Positions 1 to 8,594 of a DNA stretch of 64,000 nucleotides are shown piece by piece. Within the stretch, counting starts at the first letter, position 1, and every line of letters starts with the position of its first letter. Both the position numbers and the translations under genes were made by a program. Location: NCBI GenBank assembly GCA_017550335.1, contig JAFZPM010000001.1, positions 1 through 64,000 on the forward strand, in the 5' to 3' direction. This stretch comes from Paludibacteraceae bacterium. GTDB lineage: Bacteria; Bacteroidota; Bacteroidia; Bacteroidales; Paludibacteraceae. The notes below the pieces were generated by a model. It was not told the DNA's origin and searched no databases. It saw nothing but the letters and a program-made list of their open reading frames with translations.

Positions 1-1
1 C

Positions 2-841
2 AAGCCGGTATACCTGGGCGGCACGAACCACCAGTACCAGTACGCGTACGACTTCGTGGCGTACAACACCTTCTGCAACAGCAGCGTCCCGTACACTGCG
101 TACGTGAAGGTCGACGAGCCTCTCGAGGGCGAGATACTCGGACAGAATGTCATCTGCGAGACGTTCAGCAGCAGGCTCGACGCGTCCAGCTACGCGGCCA
201 CGACCTACGTGTGGACCCTCGAGGGGGACACCATCAACCAGGGCGCGTCGATGACGGTTAGCCCGATGACGACGTCGCACTACCACCTCTCGATGGACAG
301 GGGCGTCTGCCACAAGGACGACGACTTCCTGCTGACGGTGAAGACGAACCCAGTGATCGTTGCGGTCGACTCCGTGGACATCAGGAACAGGGAGATCATC
401 CTGAAGGACGGCGCGGGTGAGGACCCGTTCAACTTCTGGGTGGACGACCAGGAGGAGAGCAAGACGATCGACCCGGTTCTCTATAACCTGAAGTTCTCGA
501 AGCACACGGCCCACGTGAAGGACAAGAACGGTTGCGTAGGGGAGTACCTCTTCGAGGTGGAGGCGCCAGGCCTGACCATCCCTCCGTACTTCACGCCGAA
601 CGCCGACGGTGTCAACGACGGGTGGATCGTCGTGGAGCTGCCGCTCGTGTACCCGAACGCTGTGGTGAAGATCTACGACCGCTACGGCAAGCTCCTCGCC
701 GAGTACCTCGGTGCGAAGGAGGACGGCTGGGACGGCACGTACAACGGCCACGCCATGCAGTCCACCGACTACTGGTACGTGATCGATGTGGAGGAGATCG
801 ACCGTCAGTTCACCGGTCACTTCACGTTGCTGAGACAATAA
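2..841 (+). CDS. C-terminal part of a secreted protein with a type IX secretion (type B) sorting domain; 5' end outside window
   Basis: The frame is open from the window edge, so only the C-terminal 279 or so residues are present. The last 85 residues, from PYFTPNADGVNDGW to the terminal FTLLRQ, match the gliding-motility-associated C-terminal domain (CHU_C, type B sorting domain), which sends proteins through the type IX secretion system to the cell surface or medium. Upstream lie Ig-like/PKD-like segments and a DKNGC motif like those in SprB-type repeats, so the whole protein is probably a large surface adhesin. Codon use is odd: third positions are almost all C or G (tac, aac, gac, acg), far richer than in lon next door. 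A hairpin terminator follows. The family call is firm; the substrate and the length are unknown. Confidence 0.85.
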   Translation, partial: KPVYLGGTNHQYQYAYDFVAYNTFCNSSVPYTAYVKVDEPLEGEILGQNVICETFSSRLDASSYAATTYVWTLEGDTINQGASMTVSPMTTSHYHLSMDRGVCHKDDDFLLTVKTNPVIVAVDSVDIRNREIILKDGAGEDPFNFWVDDQEESKTIDPVLYNLKFSKHTAHVKDKNGCVGEYLFEVEAPGLTIPPYFTPNADGVNDGWIVVELPLVYPNAVVKIYDRYGKLLAEYLGAKEDGWDGTYNGHAMQSTDYWYVIDVEEIDRQFTGHFTLLRQ

Positions 842-1178
842 AAAAACGGTGGGGACGCGATTTGCGTCTCTGCGGTCTGAAAATATGGGGACGCCACTAA
901 ATGTGGCGTCCTTATTGTTTGAATTCATGGTAGTGTTATACCGGCTCTGATGCTTAAGGTAAGTATGGACGTCTGCCTTGAACTGCCATTTTTTCAGTGG
1001 TAAGCTTTGGAATCTCCTTTGGCACGACTATTGTTTATTATTAGTAGAGAGTGTTATATATAATCGAATAATACACTGATATACACTTGTTTTAATGCCG
1101 CTCGATGAGCTTTTTGAGAATGTGTTCGAAAAGAGTGGCTGACAAAATGGCGTGATCGGTGAAAATATATGTCAGATA
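842..1178. other. Intergenic region between the sorting-domain gene and lon
   Basis: About 340 bases hold the terminator hairpins at 852-911 and then an AT-rich stretch (1021-1100) where the lon promoter should lie. I see no clean TANNTTTG box, no credible small gene and no RNA gene. Confidence 0.6.
889..918 (+). terminator. Rho-independent terminator after the sorting-domain gene
   Basis: Perfect 9-bp stem GGACGCCAC / GTGGCGTCC (889-897 and 903-911) with a 5-base loop, followed by the T-rich ttattgttt. A weaker hairpin (gggacgc/gcgtctc, 852-870) sits just upstream. Confidence 0.75.
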
Positions 1179-3611
1179 ATGAAGAAAAACGTTGAGAACA
1201 TTTTGTTGGGAGTTGGCGATAATGAAGAGGGAACTGAGTTTTTCCCTTTGATTGCGGATGGGGGACCGAGCTTCGTCTACAATATCGGAGAGGACGAGAG
1301 CATTCCTGTCCTTCCTCTTCGTAATGTGGTGTTGTTCCCTGATGTGGTGTTGCCAGTCTCCTTGGGTAGGAAACGTTCCCTTAATGCTGTCAAAGCTGCC
1401 TACAAGAATCATGGCTATTTGGGCGCCTTCACCCAGAAGGACGCACGTGTCGATTCTCCGGAACAAGATGATATATTCCCTATAGGTTGTGTCGCACAAG
1501 TCTTGAAGATATTGGAGTTGCCTGATGGTTCCACCACAGCTATACTTCAGGGTAAACATAGAATCAAACTGACGAGTTATACGTCTGAAAGATTATATTA
1601 CAAAGGGACGGTCTCATCTTTCCCTGAGGTGCTGGATGACACGGTTTCCCGCAAGGATTTCACAGCCTTGATCGAGGCGTTGAAGGATGTCTCGATCAGG
1701 ATCGTCAAGGGCTCGTCCTCGGTACCGAATGGGCTTTCTTTCGCTGTGAAGAATATAGATGGTCCTCTTCAATTGATTAATTTCATCGCGGCTAATTTCA
1801 ACCTGAATGTGGATGACCGCCAGAAGTTGTTGGAGACCACGAATGTGTACGAAAGGGCTTATTCACTTTTGGGTATGTTGAACCAGGAACTTCAACTCGT
1901 TGAGGTCAAGATGGCTATCCAAGCGAAGACGCAGGAGGGTATCGACCAACAGCAAAAGGAGTACTATCTGCAGCAACAGATGAAGGCCATCCAAGAGGAA
2001 ATGGGTGATTCGTCATCGAAGGATGTCGAGAAACTGAAGGAAAAAGCCAAGGGAAAGAAGTGGTCGGAAGAGGTGAAGAAGATTTTCGAGGATGAACTCT
2101 CTAAACTGGAGAGGACGCCGGTCACTTCCCATGATTATGGCGTGCAGCTGAATTATGTGGAGACCATCGTCAATTTGCCATGGGGCGAGTATACGAAGGA
2201 TAGCCACTCCATCAAGAAGGCGAAGTCGGTTTTGGACCGCGACCACTATGGTATGGAGAAGGTGAAAGACCGTATCCTTGAACACCTGGCCGTCATGAAG
2301 TTGAAAGGTGACATGAAGTCGCCGATCATCTGCCTATATGGCCCTCCGGGTGTTGGTAAAACCTCATTGGGTAAGTCCATCGCTGAGTCTCTGAACAGAA
2401 AATATGTGCGCATCTCATTGGGCGGTTTGCATGACGAGGCGGAGATCCGAGGACATCGTCGAACCTACATCGGAGCTATGCCGGGCCGTATCATCCAGAG
2501 CCTGCAGAAGGCGGAGTCTTCCAATCCGGTGTTCATCTTGGATGAGATCGATAAGGTATGCAATGATATGAAGGGTGACCCGGAATCTGCTTTGTTGGAG
2601 GTCCTCGACCCGGAGCAGAACGTCGCTTTCCACGATAATTTCTTGGATATAGATTACGACCTTTCTCGTGTCATGTTCATCGCTACCGCTAATAATTTGA
2701 ATACGATTTCTCAACCTCTGTTGGACCGTATGGAACTGATTGAGGTGAGCGGTTATATCACAGAGGAGAAGATCCAGATCGCCCAACGCCATTTGATCCC
2801 GAATGAGTTGGAGAAGCATGGCTTGACCCCTGAGCAGGTATCCATCCCGTCTGATGTCTTGGAGAAGATCATCACCTCCTACACGAGGGAATCGGGTGTG
2901 CGTGAGTTGGAGAAGCAAATCTCCAAAGTGATGAGGAAGGTGGCCTATAAGATTGCTATGAAGGAGGCTTACGAGCCTGTCATCACGAAGGATTCTCTTC
3001 AGGATTACTTGGGTGTGGAGCGTTATTCGCACGATGAGTACCAGGGAAATGATTTCGCAGGTGTGGTGACGGGTCTGGCTTGGACTGCCGTAGGTGGAGA
3101 AATCCTGTATGTGGAGACGAGCCTGAGCAAGTCTAAAACCCCTAAACTGACTCTTACAGGAAGCTTGGGCGATGTGATGAAGGAGTCTGCGGTTCTGGCA
3201 TTGGAATATATCCGTGCCCATGCGGACTATTGGGATATCCCTAATGATATATTCGAGGAGTATAGTATCCACGTGCATGTCCCTGAGGGCGCCGTGCCTA
3301 AGGATGGCCCATCCGCAGGTGTCACGATGACTACCTCTATCGTTTCCGCCTTGACCAAGCGTAAAGTGCGCAAGAATCTGGCGATGACTGGCGAGATCAC
3401 CCTTCGTGGCAAGGTGCTCCCTGTCGGAGGTATTCGGGAGAAAATCCTAGCTGCTAAACGTGCTGGCATCAAGGATATTATCCTTTGCGAGGAAAACAAG
3501 AAGGATATCGATGAAATCAAGCCGGAATACCTGAAAGGATTGAGTTTCCATTATGTCAAAACCATCAAGGATGTGACTGATTTCGCACTCCTGAAGGAAA
3601 AAGTGGATTGA
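1179..3611 (+). CDS. lon: ATP-dependent protease Lon
   Basis: Cytoplasmic AAA+ serine protease that degrades misfolded and regulatory proteins. From the ATG at 1179 it is 810 residues, normal for the family. The order is an N-terminal LON substrate domain (starting near [13 protein letters not shown]), a coiled-coil stretch, the AAA+ module with Walker [10 protein letters not shown] near residue 388 and a Walker B ending in FILDEIDK, and a C-terminal protease domain with catalytic Ser in PKDGPSAGV (about residue 712) and Lys in [11 protein letters not shown] (about 755). An in-frame GTG at 1152 would add nine residues, but the ATG gives the more usual start. It is monocistronic, with a strong terminator right after it. 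No heat-shock element could be recognised upstream. Confidence 0.97.
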   Translation: MKKNVENILLGVGDNEEGTEFFPLIADGGPSFVYNIGEDESIPVLPLRNVVLFPDVVLPVSLGRKRSLNAVKAAYKNHGYLGAFTQKDARVDSPEQDDIFPIGCVAQVLKILELPDGSTTAILQGKHRIKLTSYTSERLYYKGTVSSFPEVLDDTVSRKDFTALIEALKDVSIRIVKGSSSVPNGLSFAVKNIDGPLQLINFIAANFNLNVDDRQKLLETTNVYERAYSLLGMLNQELQLVEVKMAIQAKTQEGIDQQQKEYYLQQQMKAIQEEMGDSSSKDVEKLKEKAKGKKWSEEVKKIFEDELSKLERTPVTSHDYGVQLNYVETIVNLPWGEYTKDSHSIKKAKSVLDRDHYGMEKVKDRILEHLAVMKLKGDMKSPIICLYGPPGVGKTSLGKSIAESLNRKYVRISLGGLHDEAEIRGHRRTYIGAMPGRIIQSLQKAESSNPVFILDEIDKVCNDMKGDPESALLEVLDPEQNVAFHDNFLDIDYDLSRVMFIATANNLNTISQPLLDRMELIEVSGYITEEKIQIAQRHLIPNELEKHGLTPEQVSIPSDVLEKIITSYTRESGVRELEKQISKVMRKVAYKIAMKEAYEPVITKDSLQDYLGVERYSHDEYQGNDFAGVVTGLAWTAVGGEILYVETSLSKSKTPKLTLTGSLGDVMKESAVLALEYIRAHADYWDIPNDIFEEYSIHVHVPEGAVPKDGPSAGVTMTTSIVSALTKRKVRKNLAMTGEITLRGKVLPVGGIREKILAAKRAGIKDIILCEENKKDIDEIKPEYLKGLSFHYVKTIKDVTDFALLKEKVD

Positions 3612-3632
3612 TGGTTGATTCTAGATAAAGAT

Positions 3633-3670
3633 CGAGGAGGTAGTGATCGCACTGCCTCCTCGTTTTTTTT
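3633..3670 (+). terminator. Rho-independent terminator of lon
   Basis: Stem CGAGGAGG / CCTCCTCG (3633-3640 and 3655-3662) extended by agtg/cact with a 4-base loop, then eight T residues. The vWA gene converges on it from the other side. Confidence 0.9.
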
Positions 3671-3715
3671 GTGTTATGTGAAATTGTTTTCCACAACCCC
3701 TTTGCTAACCAAGGT

Positions 3716-4366
3716 CTAAAGACTCTTTCCCCTTTCCGCATAATCGGCCATGATTTCCTCGTCCCATTTCTCCGAGATGGAGCCTTCCTTCCTCAGTTGT
3801 GAGATGGCGTTCGCCACGCATTTGAAGTTCAGGTTGACACCAGCCGAGTCGCACACGTAGTTGCTTGCTCGGTCCCTTCGGATACCATAGTCGTCCGCCG
3901 TGTCGATCGCGTCGATGTTCGCACCGAGGAAGATGAATTCCCAACCGTATTCCTCCTGTTCGTGCGAGATCATCTTTTTGATGTCCCTCTTGGTGTATTT
4001 GGTTGAAGCGTTCTCCTCTCCGTCGGTGATGATGACGAACACTACGTTTGAAGCCTTTTCGTCCTCTGCCGCGAGTTTCTGAACCTTTATCGTGTGTTGG
4101 ATAGCGTCACCTAGAGCGTCCAGTAAGGCGGTTCCTCCTCCGGCCACATAGTCTTTCCTGGTGAGTGGTTCCACTTTCTCGATGTTGCGACGGTTGTGCA
4201 GCACCTGAGAATAGTTGGAGAATAGAATGGTTGATATGTGGCATACACCTTCCTCTTGCCTCTGTTTCTGAAGCATAGAGTTGAATCCGCCGATGGTGTC
4301 GGCTTCCAAACCTGACATCGAACCAGACTTGTCGATGATGAAAATGAGTTCTGTTGTTTTTTTCAT
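3716..4366 (-). CDS. von Willebrand factor A (vWA) domain protein, TerY-like
   Basis: A 216-residue stand-alone vWA domain without signal peptide, so probably cytoplasmic. The metal-ion-dependent adhesion site is intact: DKSGSMSG (residues 12-19), the Thr in GGGTALLDAL, and the Asp in VIITDGEE. These domains bind divalent metal and mediate protein interactions. Short cytoplasmic ones of this kind resemble TerY, which belongs to tellurite-resistance/stress modules, but no other ter gene is present here. It is divergent from a macrodomain/HTH gene 121 bases away, and the two may share a control region. The fold is certain; the function is unknown. Confidence 0.8.
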   Translation of the reverse strand: MKKTTELIFIIDKSGSMSGLEADTIGGFNSMLQKQRQEEGVCHISTILFSNYSQVLHNRRNIEKVEPLTRKDYVAGGGTALLDALGDAIQHTIKVQKLAAEDEKASNVVFVIITDGEENASTKYTKRDIKKMISHEQEEYGWEFIFLGANIDAIDTADDYGIRRDRASNYVCDSAGVNLNFKCVANAISQLRKEGSISEKWDEEIMADYAERGKSL

Positions 4367-4487
4367 TGCTGTAAAATTTTAATTGGTTCAACATTAATTA
4401 CGTTACAAATGTCACGGATTTTTTTCAGACTCATGTCGCCCTAAAAGCGACAATTTTTTTGTACATTTACCATAAACATTTACGATT

Positions 4488-5540
4488 ATGCCATTACTGA
4501 TTAGTAGAAACGATATCACAAAGGTTGAAACCGATGCCATCGTCAATGCGGCCAATACCCGTCTCCAGATGGGAGGAGGCGTTTGTGGAGCGATTTTTCA
4601 GGCGGCTGGACCGGCGAAGCTTCAAGCGGCTTGCGATAAATTGGCGCCGATAGAGACGGGACAGGCTGTCATCACGGATGGGTTCGACTCCAAGGCTAAG
4701 TACATCATCCATACTGCGGGACCTATATATCAGAAGGGTAATCCGAACCAGGAGCAACAATTGTATAACTGCTATTCCAATTCGTTAAGGTTGGCGGCCG
4801 ATAAGCGACTTGGATCCATCGCTTTCCCTCTCATATCGTCGGGTATTTATGGCTATCCTCCGGACGAGGCCCTCTCGGTTGCGCAAAGGTCGATACATGA
4901 TTTCTTGGGTGCTTACGAAGGGAACATGACCGTTTATCTTATCGTCTACAACAACGATGCGTTTAAGACCGCACAGGCGATGTGTGAGGATGTGGAGAGT
5001 TACATCAGCGAGAGGGAGGTGAAGCCTGATACCCGTCGTCATAGTTCGTTGCGGGATTATTTTCGACGTGGAAATTCCAAGGAAGCGTCTCTTTGGGAAG
5101 AGCAGATCGATTGTGAACAAAGTGCCCCCTGTATTCCGAACACTCCTGAAGCGCGGGCTCGGGAAACAGGCATCTTCGACCGCCTTGAGGATAGTTTCAG
5201 CACGTTGCTCTTTAAGATGATACGCAGGAAGCAGATGACCAATGCGGAGGTTTACAAGAATGCCAATATAGATCGACGCCTCTTTTCGAAGATTATCTCC
5301 AACGATGATTATACGCCTAGGAAGAATACCGTTTTGGCTTTGGCGATCTCCCTTCGGCTAAATTTGGAGGAGACGCAGGAACTGTTGCGTAGTGCGGGCT
5401 ATGCGATTTCACATTCCTCGAAAGCGGATCTGATCATCGAGTATTATATCATGCACCAGGAGAATAAATACTACAATATTGATGATTTGAACTTTTTGCT
5501 CTTCCAATACAACCAGACACAGCTGGGACAGATAGATTGA
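4488..5540 (+). CDS. Macrodomain protein fused to a C-terminal helix-turn-helix-like domain
   Basis: 350 residues. Residues 1-165 are a macrodomain, the fold that binds or removes ADP-ribose: DAIVNAANTRLQMGGGVCGAIF near the N-terminus and SSGIYGYP near residue 117 form the ligand loops. A linker (about 165-230) follows. Residues 235-350 then resemble the helical, XRE-like module seen in Bacteroidetes and Firmicutes regulators: the LFKMIRRKQMTNAEVYKNANIDRRLFSKI segment looks like a DNA-binding HTH and is followed by a helical tail. It could reverse ADP-ribosylation or sense ADP-ribose and regulate transcription. It is divergent from the vWA gene. The macrodomain is firm; DNA binding is inferred. 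Confidence 0.78.
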   Translation: MPLLISRNDITKVETDAIVNAANTRLQMGGGVCGAIFQAAGPAKLQAACDKLAPIETGQAVITDGFDSKAKYIIHTAGPIYQKGNPNQEQQLYNCYSNSLRLAADKRLGSIAFPLISSGIYGYPPDEALSVAQRSIHDFLGAYEGNMTVYLIVYNNDAFKTAQAMCEDVESYISEREVKPDTRRHSSLRDYFRRGNSKEASLWEEQIDCEQSAPCIPNTPEARARETGIFDRLEDSFSTLLFKMIRRKQMTNAEVYKNANIDRRLFSKIISNDDYTPRKNTVLALAISLRLNLEETQELLRSAGYAISHSSKADLIIEYYIMHQENKYYNIDDLNFLLFQYNQTQLGQID

Positions 5541-5564
5541 CGTGTCTCGGGGTGGGGCAGACTG

Positions 5565-6140
5565 TTAGGACAATGCCTTGATTATTTCTCTGATTTGGGG
5601 GATGATGGCTTCCTTCCCGTCGTTGGTGATGATATGGTCCGCCCTCTTGATTCTTTCCTCTTCACTCATTTGATTGTTCATCCGGGCTCTTATTTGCTCT
5701 TCCGAGGCGTTGTCTCGCCTGATGCATCGTTCGGTTCTTATCTCGATGGGGGCGGTGACGGTGATGCATGCGTCCATCAGCTGATCCATGCCCGATTCGA
5801 AGAGAATAGCGGTTTCGCAGGCGACGATAGGTGCTTTTTGGACCTCGCTCCATGTTCGGAAATCTTCCATGACTGCGGGATGTATGATGCGGTTCACCTT
5901 GGCGAGTAATTCCTTGTCGTTAAAGATTAGTTGCGCCATCCTTTTTTTGTCTAGGATCCCGTTTACGTATATGTCGCTTCCCAGTGTTTTCTTTAAGGCT
6001 GTGATTAACTCTTTTCGGGTGGATATGAGCTGTTTGGATGCGTTGTCCGCGTTGTAGGTGGGTATGCCCATGCAGGTCAAGACTTCGGAGATGATTGACT
6101 TCCCGCTACCGATTCCTCCCGTGATGCCGATTCGTTTCAT
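5565..6140 (-). CDS. coaE: Dephospho-CoA kinase
   Basis: Catalyses the last step of coenzyme A synthesis, phosphorylating dephospho-CoA at the 3'-hydroxyl. 191 residues from MKRIGITGG, the normal length. The P-loop is GGIGSGKS at residues 7-14, and the lid/CoA region contains RCIRRDNAS. I chose the ATG at 6138-6140 rather than an upstream in-frame start because it overlaps the stop of the preceding YbbR gene as ATGA, a typical coupling arrangement, and because the family starts here. It is the last gene of the nusB-yajC-ybbR-coaE operon. Confidence 0.95.
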   Translation of the reverse strand: MKRIGITGGIGSGKSIISEVLTCMGIPTYNADNASKQLISTRKELITALKKTLGSDIYVNGILDKKRMAQLIFNDKELLAKVNRIIHPAVMEDFRTWSEVQKAPIVACETAILFESGMDQLMDACITVTAPIEIRTERCIRRDNASEEQIRARMNNQMSEEERIKRADHIITNDGKEAIIPQIREIIKALS

Positions 6141-7114
6141 TGGACGCTTTTTTCCTCGATGATGTAATCTATGGCAGCGGGTTTCAACTTCACGTTGAAT
6201 GCCTTGCTGTCGCATTTGCTGAATTTGACCTTGAGCTTATCCTTCCCGTTCTTCTTCGCTTCGTTGAAGTCCACGTAGAGGGAGAAGGAGGATGCGTCCA
6301 CCTTCTCGTAGGAACTCAGTCCCACCTGGTAGTTGATGGTGGTCGCCGAAGGAAATATCCTGAGAGTGCAGTTGTTGGGCACGTTTTTGATGGCGATGGG
6401 TAGTTGGACGCTCTTTTCCGTGAACTTTTCAGACATGATCGTTACGGTTATGACGGTGTCCGAGAAACGTACGTTCCGTATCCCTTGCAGTCCGATTTGT
6501 TTCGTGATGGTGTCCTTTACATTGCTGATGGTCAGTAGCTCCGTGTGGATGGTGTCCAGTTTGCTCAGCTCCGTTTGTGGTCCGAAAGCCGTAACCTTGG
6601 CTGGGGTGACCTGGATGGAGTCGCTGAAGGTGTATTGTTGTTCCAACTCTATCTCCGCGTCGAGTGCGACGAAGACGGTTTTCTTTTTTTGCTTCTCTAG
6701 TACGTATAGGATCGAATCAGGAGAGGACCTTCTGATGTGAGTCTCCGACTTGATCTGTTTGTTGATTTGTCCGAAGTAGGTGCTGGTGGCCACCTTCCTT
6801 TTCCCATTCGCCACTTCCTCCATGTCCACTTGAATTGGTCCCAATGAATTTCCGATACGGTAGCGGACGAGGTTGCTGCCTTTCCCCTCCAAGGTTAGTC
6901 TGATGTGTGTGGGCAGTTCGTTGGTGACGATATAGTCTTTGGGTAGATTGACGTAGTTGATGGGCACTTCCACCGTCGCCTCGTAATCTTTCTGTAGGGC
7001 TTGCATGGCCCATAGTACGGTGGAGATGACCAGAAAAATCAAAAAGATAAAGAAGTCCCTTGTGGTAAGGAACCTCTTGATCCTTTTGATACTATCTGAA
7101 ATGAATTCATTCAT
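6137..7114 (-). CDS. YbbR-like (CdaR-like) domain protein
   Basis: 325 residues with one N-terminal membrane anchor (about residues 19-37, FFIFLIFLVISTVLWA) and an external region with YbbR-like beta repeats, for example VEVPINYVNLPKDYIV and LPTHIRLTLEGKGSNL. In Firmicutes YbbR/CdaR controls the c-di-AMP cyclase CdaA; whether this applies in Bacteroidetes is not known. It overlaps yajC upstream (TAATG) and coaE downstream (ATGA), so the genes are translationally coupled. The family call is good; the role is open. Confidence 0.85.
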   Translation of the reverse strand: MNEFISDSIKRIKRFLTTRDFFIFLIFLVISTVLWAMQALQKDYEATVEVPINYVNLPKDYIVTNELPTHIRLTLEGKGSNLVRYRIGNSLGPIQVDMEEVANGKRKVATSTYFGQINKQIKSETHIRRSSPDSILYVLEKQKKKTVFVALDAEIELEQQYTFSDSIQVTPAKVTAFGPQTELSKLDTIHTELLTISNVKDTITKQIGLQGIRNVRFSDTVITVTIMSEKFTEKSVQLPIAIKNVPNNCTLRIFPSATTINYQVGLSSYEKVDASSFSLYVDFNEAKKNGKDKLKVKFSKCDSKAFNVKLKPAAIDYIIEEKSVQ

Positions 7115-7437
7115 TATTTGTTTCCTTCGTTGGTAGGATTGTTTCCAAGGGCGAAGACGGAAGCCTTGTCAATCGTGATGTTCACGTTGTTGGCGATCTC
7201 CAACACCATAGTGTTGTCGTTTATCTCCTTGATCTTGCCATGGATACCCCCTGAGGTCACCACAGTGTCGCCAATTGATAATGCGTCCCTGAACTTCTTG
7301 ATTTCCTCTTGTCTCTTTTTCTGTGGTCTGATCATGAAGAAATAGAAGATGACGAAAATAACGGCCATCATTAAGATCATGGACGTTGGGCTTCCTCCTG
7401 CCTCTGGCGCTGCTTGTAATAAAATGCTTGAAATCAT
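7114..7437 (-). CDS. yajC: Preprotein translocase accessory subunit YajC
   Basis: 107 residues with a single transmembrane helix (about residues 19-37, SMILMMAVIFVIFYFFMI) followed at once by the RPQKKRQ signature and a small cytoplasmic domain with the GIHGKIKEI loop. YajC binds SecDF next to the SecYEG channel. It lies 28 bases after nusB and overlaps the YbbR gene, as in other Bacteroidales. Confidence 0.95.
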   Translation of the reverse strand: MISSILLQAAPEAGGSPTSMILMMAVIFVIFYFFMIRPQKKRQEEIKKFRDALSIGDTVVTSGGIHGKIKEINDNTMVLEIANNVNITIDKASVFALGNNPTNEGNK

Positions 7438-7465
7438 GATTCTACGATTTTAGGTGAATATAAAT

Positions 7466-8452
7466 TTACTTTTTGTATGCGTTGGTGTATACGACCTTGT
7501 TCACTTTCTTGGACTCGATCAGCTCTTTGGCGATGGCGTCCAGCAGGCCGTTGATGAATATTCCGCTCTTGGCTGTGCTATAGCTCTTCGCGATTTCGAT
7601 GTACTCGTTGATGGAGACGTTGACGGGGATGGTCGGGAAGTTGCATATCTCGGCGAGGGCTGTCTGCATGATGATGGTGTCGAGGAATGCGACACGGTCT
7701 GCGTCCCAGTTCTTGGTGCGTTCGAAGATCATCTTCCTATAGTCCGCCTCGTCGTAGATGGATTGCTTCAGGAGCTTCAGGGCGAACTCCAAGTCCTCCT
7801 TGTCCCTGAATTGAGGAAGCAGTTCCTGATCTTCTCCCTGTGCCTCGTCGAAGTTGCGAATCGTCTTGGAGACGAAGCTGATGACATCCGCCGCGTCGTC
7901 GTTCCAGTAGATGGACATATCCTCCAGTTCCCTGCCGATTGATTCGGAGTCGGAGATCGTCTTGCGGAGTATGCTTCTCCAGATCTCTTTGTCCTCCACG
8001 TAGCTGTTCTCCTTCGTCTCGTTGTATTTGTTGAACTCCTCCAACTCCAGAATCTGCGGTACGATTTCCTTGATGAGGTTGTTCTGTTGCTCTTCGATTT
8101 GGATGTCCCAGAAGAGTTCGTTCTCCTCCGTCTTGTTAGCCCAATCCACGTCGTGCTCGTCGAAGTAGGCGAGCAGTTGCTTGTTCTTCGTGAGTTGTTG
8201 CACGAATAGATTGTTGGATAACTTCACGTAAGCCTCGCTGGATGCGGTCTTCTTCTTCGCCAACTTTTGGACGTATTCGGTGATTTTGATGATAAGTAGG
8301 AAGAAATAGTGGTACAGCTCGTAGGTCTTGTCCGTACTCTCAATTAACTCATTTTGTGCGGATTCCAACTCTGGCGTTTCGTTCTCTTTGTTCTTGTAGT
8401 AAGAATACAGAATTTGGATTACCTTAATTCTTAGTAATGTCCTGTTTATCAT
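7466..8452 (-). CDS. nusB: Transcription antitermination factor NusB (long Bacteroidetes form)
   Basis: 328 residues, about twice the E. coli protein. The C-terminal 130 residues carry the NusB fold, with DRVAFLDTIIMQTALAEI, PVNVSINEYIEIAKSYST and the family-typical GIFINGLLDAIAKEL. The long helical N-terminal extension is usual in Bacteroidetes. NusB with NusE binds boxA RNA and supports antitermination at rRNA operons. It heads the operon that continues with yajC, ybbR and coaE. A TATTTTTG box (8476-8483, minus strand) lies about 25 bases before the ATG. Confidence 0.95.
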   Translation of the reverse strand: MINRTLLRIKVIQILYSYYKNKENETPELESAQNELIESTDKTYELYHYFFLLIIKITEYVQKLAKKKTASSEAYVKLSNNLFVQQLTKNKQLLAYFDEHDVDWANKTEENELFWDIQIEEQQNNLIKEIVPQILELEEFNKYNETKENSYVEDKEIWRSILRKTISDSESIGRELEDMSIYWNDDAADVISFVSKTIRNFDEAQGEDQELLPQFRDKEDLEFALKLLKQSIYDEADYRKMIFERTKNWDADRVAFLDTIIMQTALAEICNFPTIPVNVSINEYIEIAKSYSTAKSGIFINGLLDAIAKELIESKKVNKVVYTNAYKK

Positions 8453-8475
8453 TTTTCCCTTCTTTTTTTATCGTG

Positions 8476-8483
8476 CAAAAATA
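8476..8483 (-). promoter_or_regulatory. Putative -7 promoter box of nusB operon
   Basis: TATTTTTG on the minus strand fits the Bacteroidetes consensus TANNTTTG and lies 24 bases before the nusB ATG. No clear -33 TTTG was seen. Confidence 0.45.
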
Positions 8484-8558
8484 ATCAAAATCCTTGTTTT
8501 TCTCCCCATTTTTCCTCCAAATAATGGTGTGGCATATTTTTATTTTAGCTCTCACCCC

Positions 8559-8586
8559 ATAATTCTTAATTCATAATTCTTAATTC
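8559..8586. repeat. Two perfect tandem copies of ATAATTCTTAATTC
   Basis: A 14-bp unit is repeated exactly at 8559-8572 and 8573-8586 and continues as ttaattaa, just after the mfd stop codon. Such AT-rich units are common between Bacteroidetes genes; no function can be assigned. Confidence 0.8.
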
Positions 8587-8594
8587 TTAATTAA

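Noticed and set aside
1152..1178. GTG start for lon nine codons upstream
   Set aside because: The ATG at 1179 gives the usual N-terminus; the extra residues have no family support.
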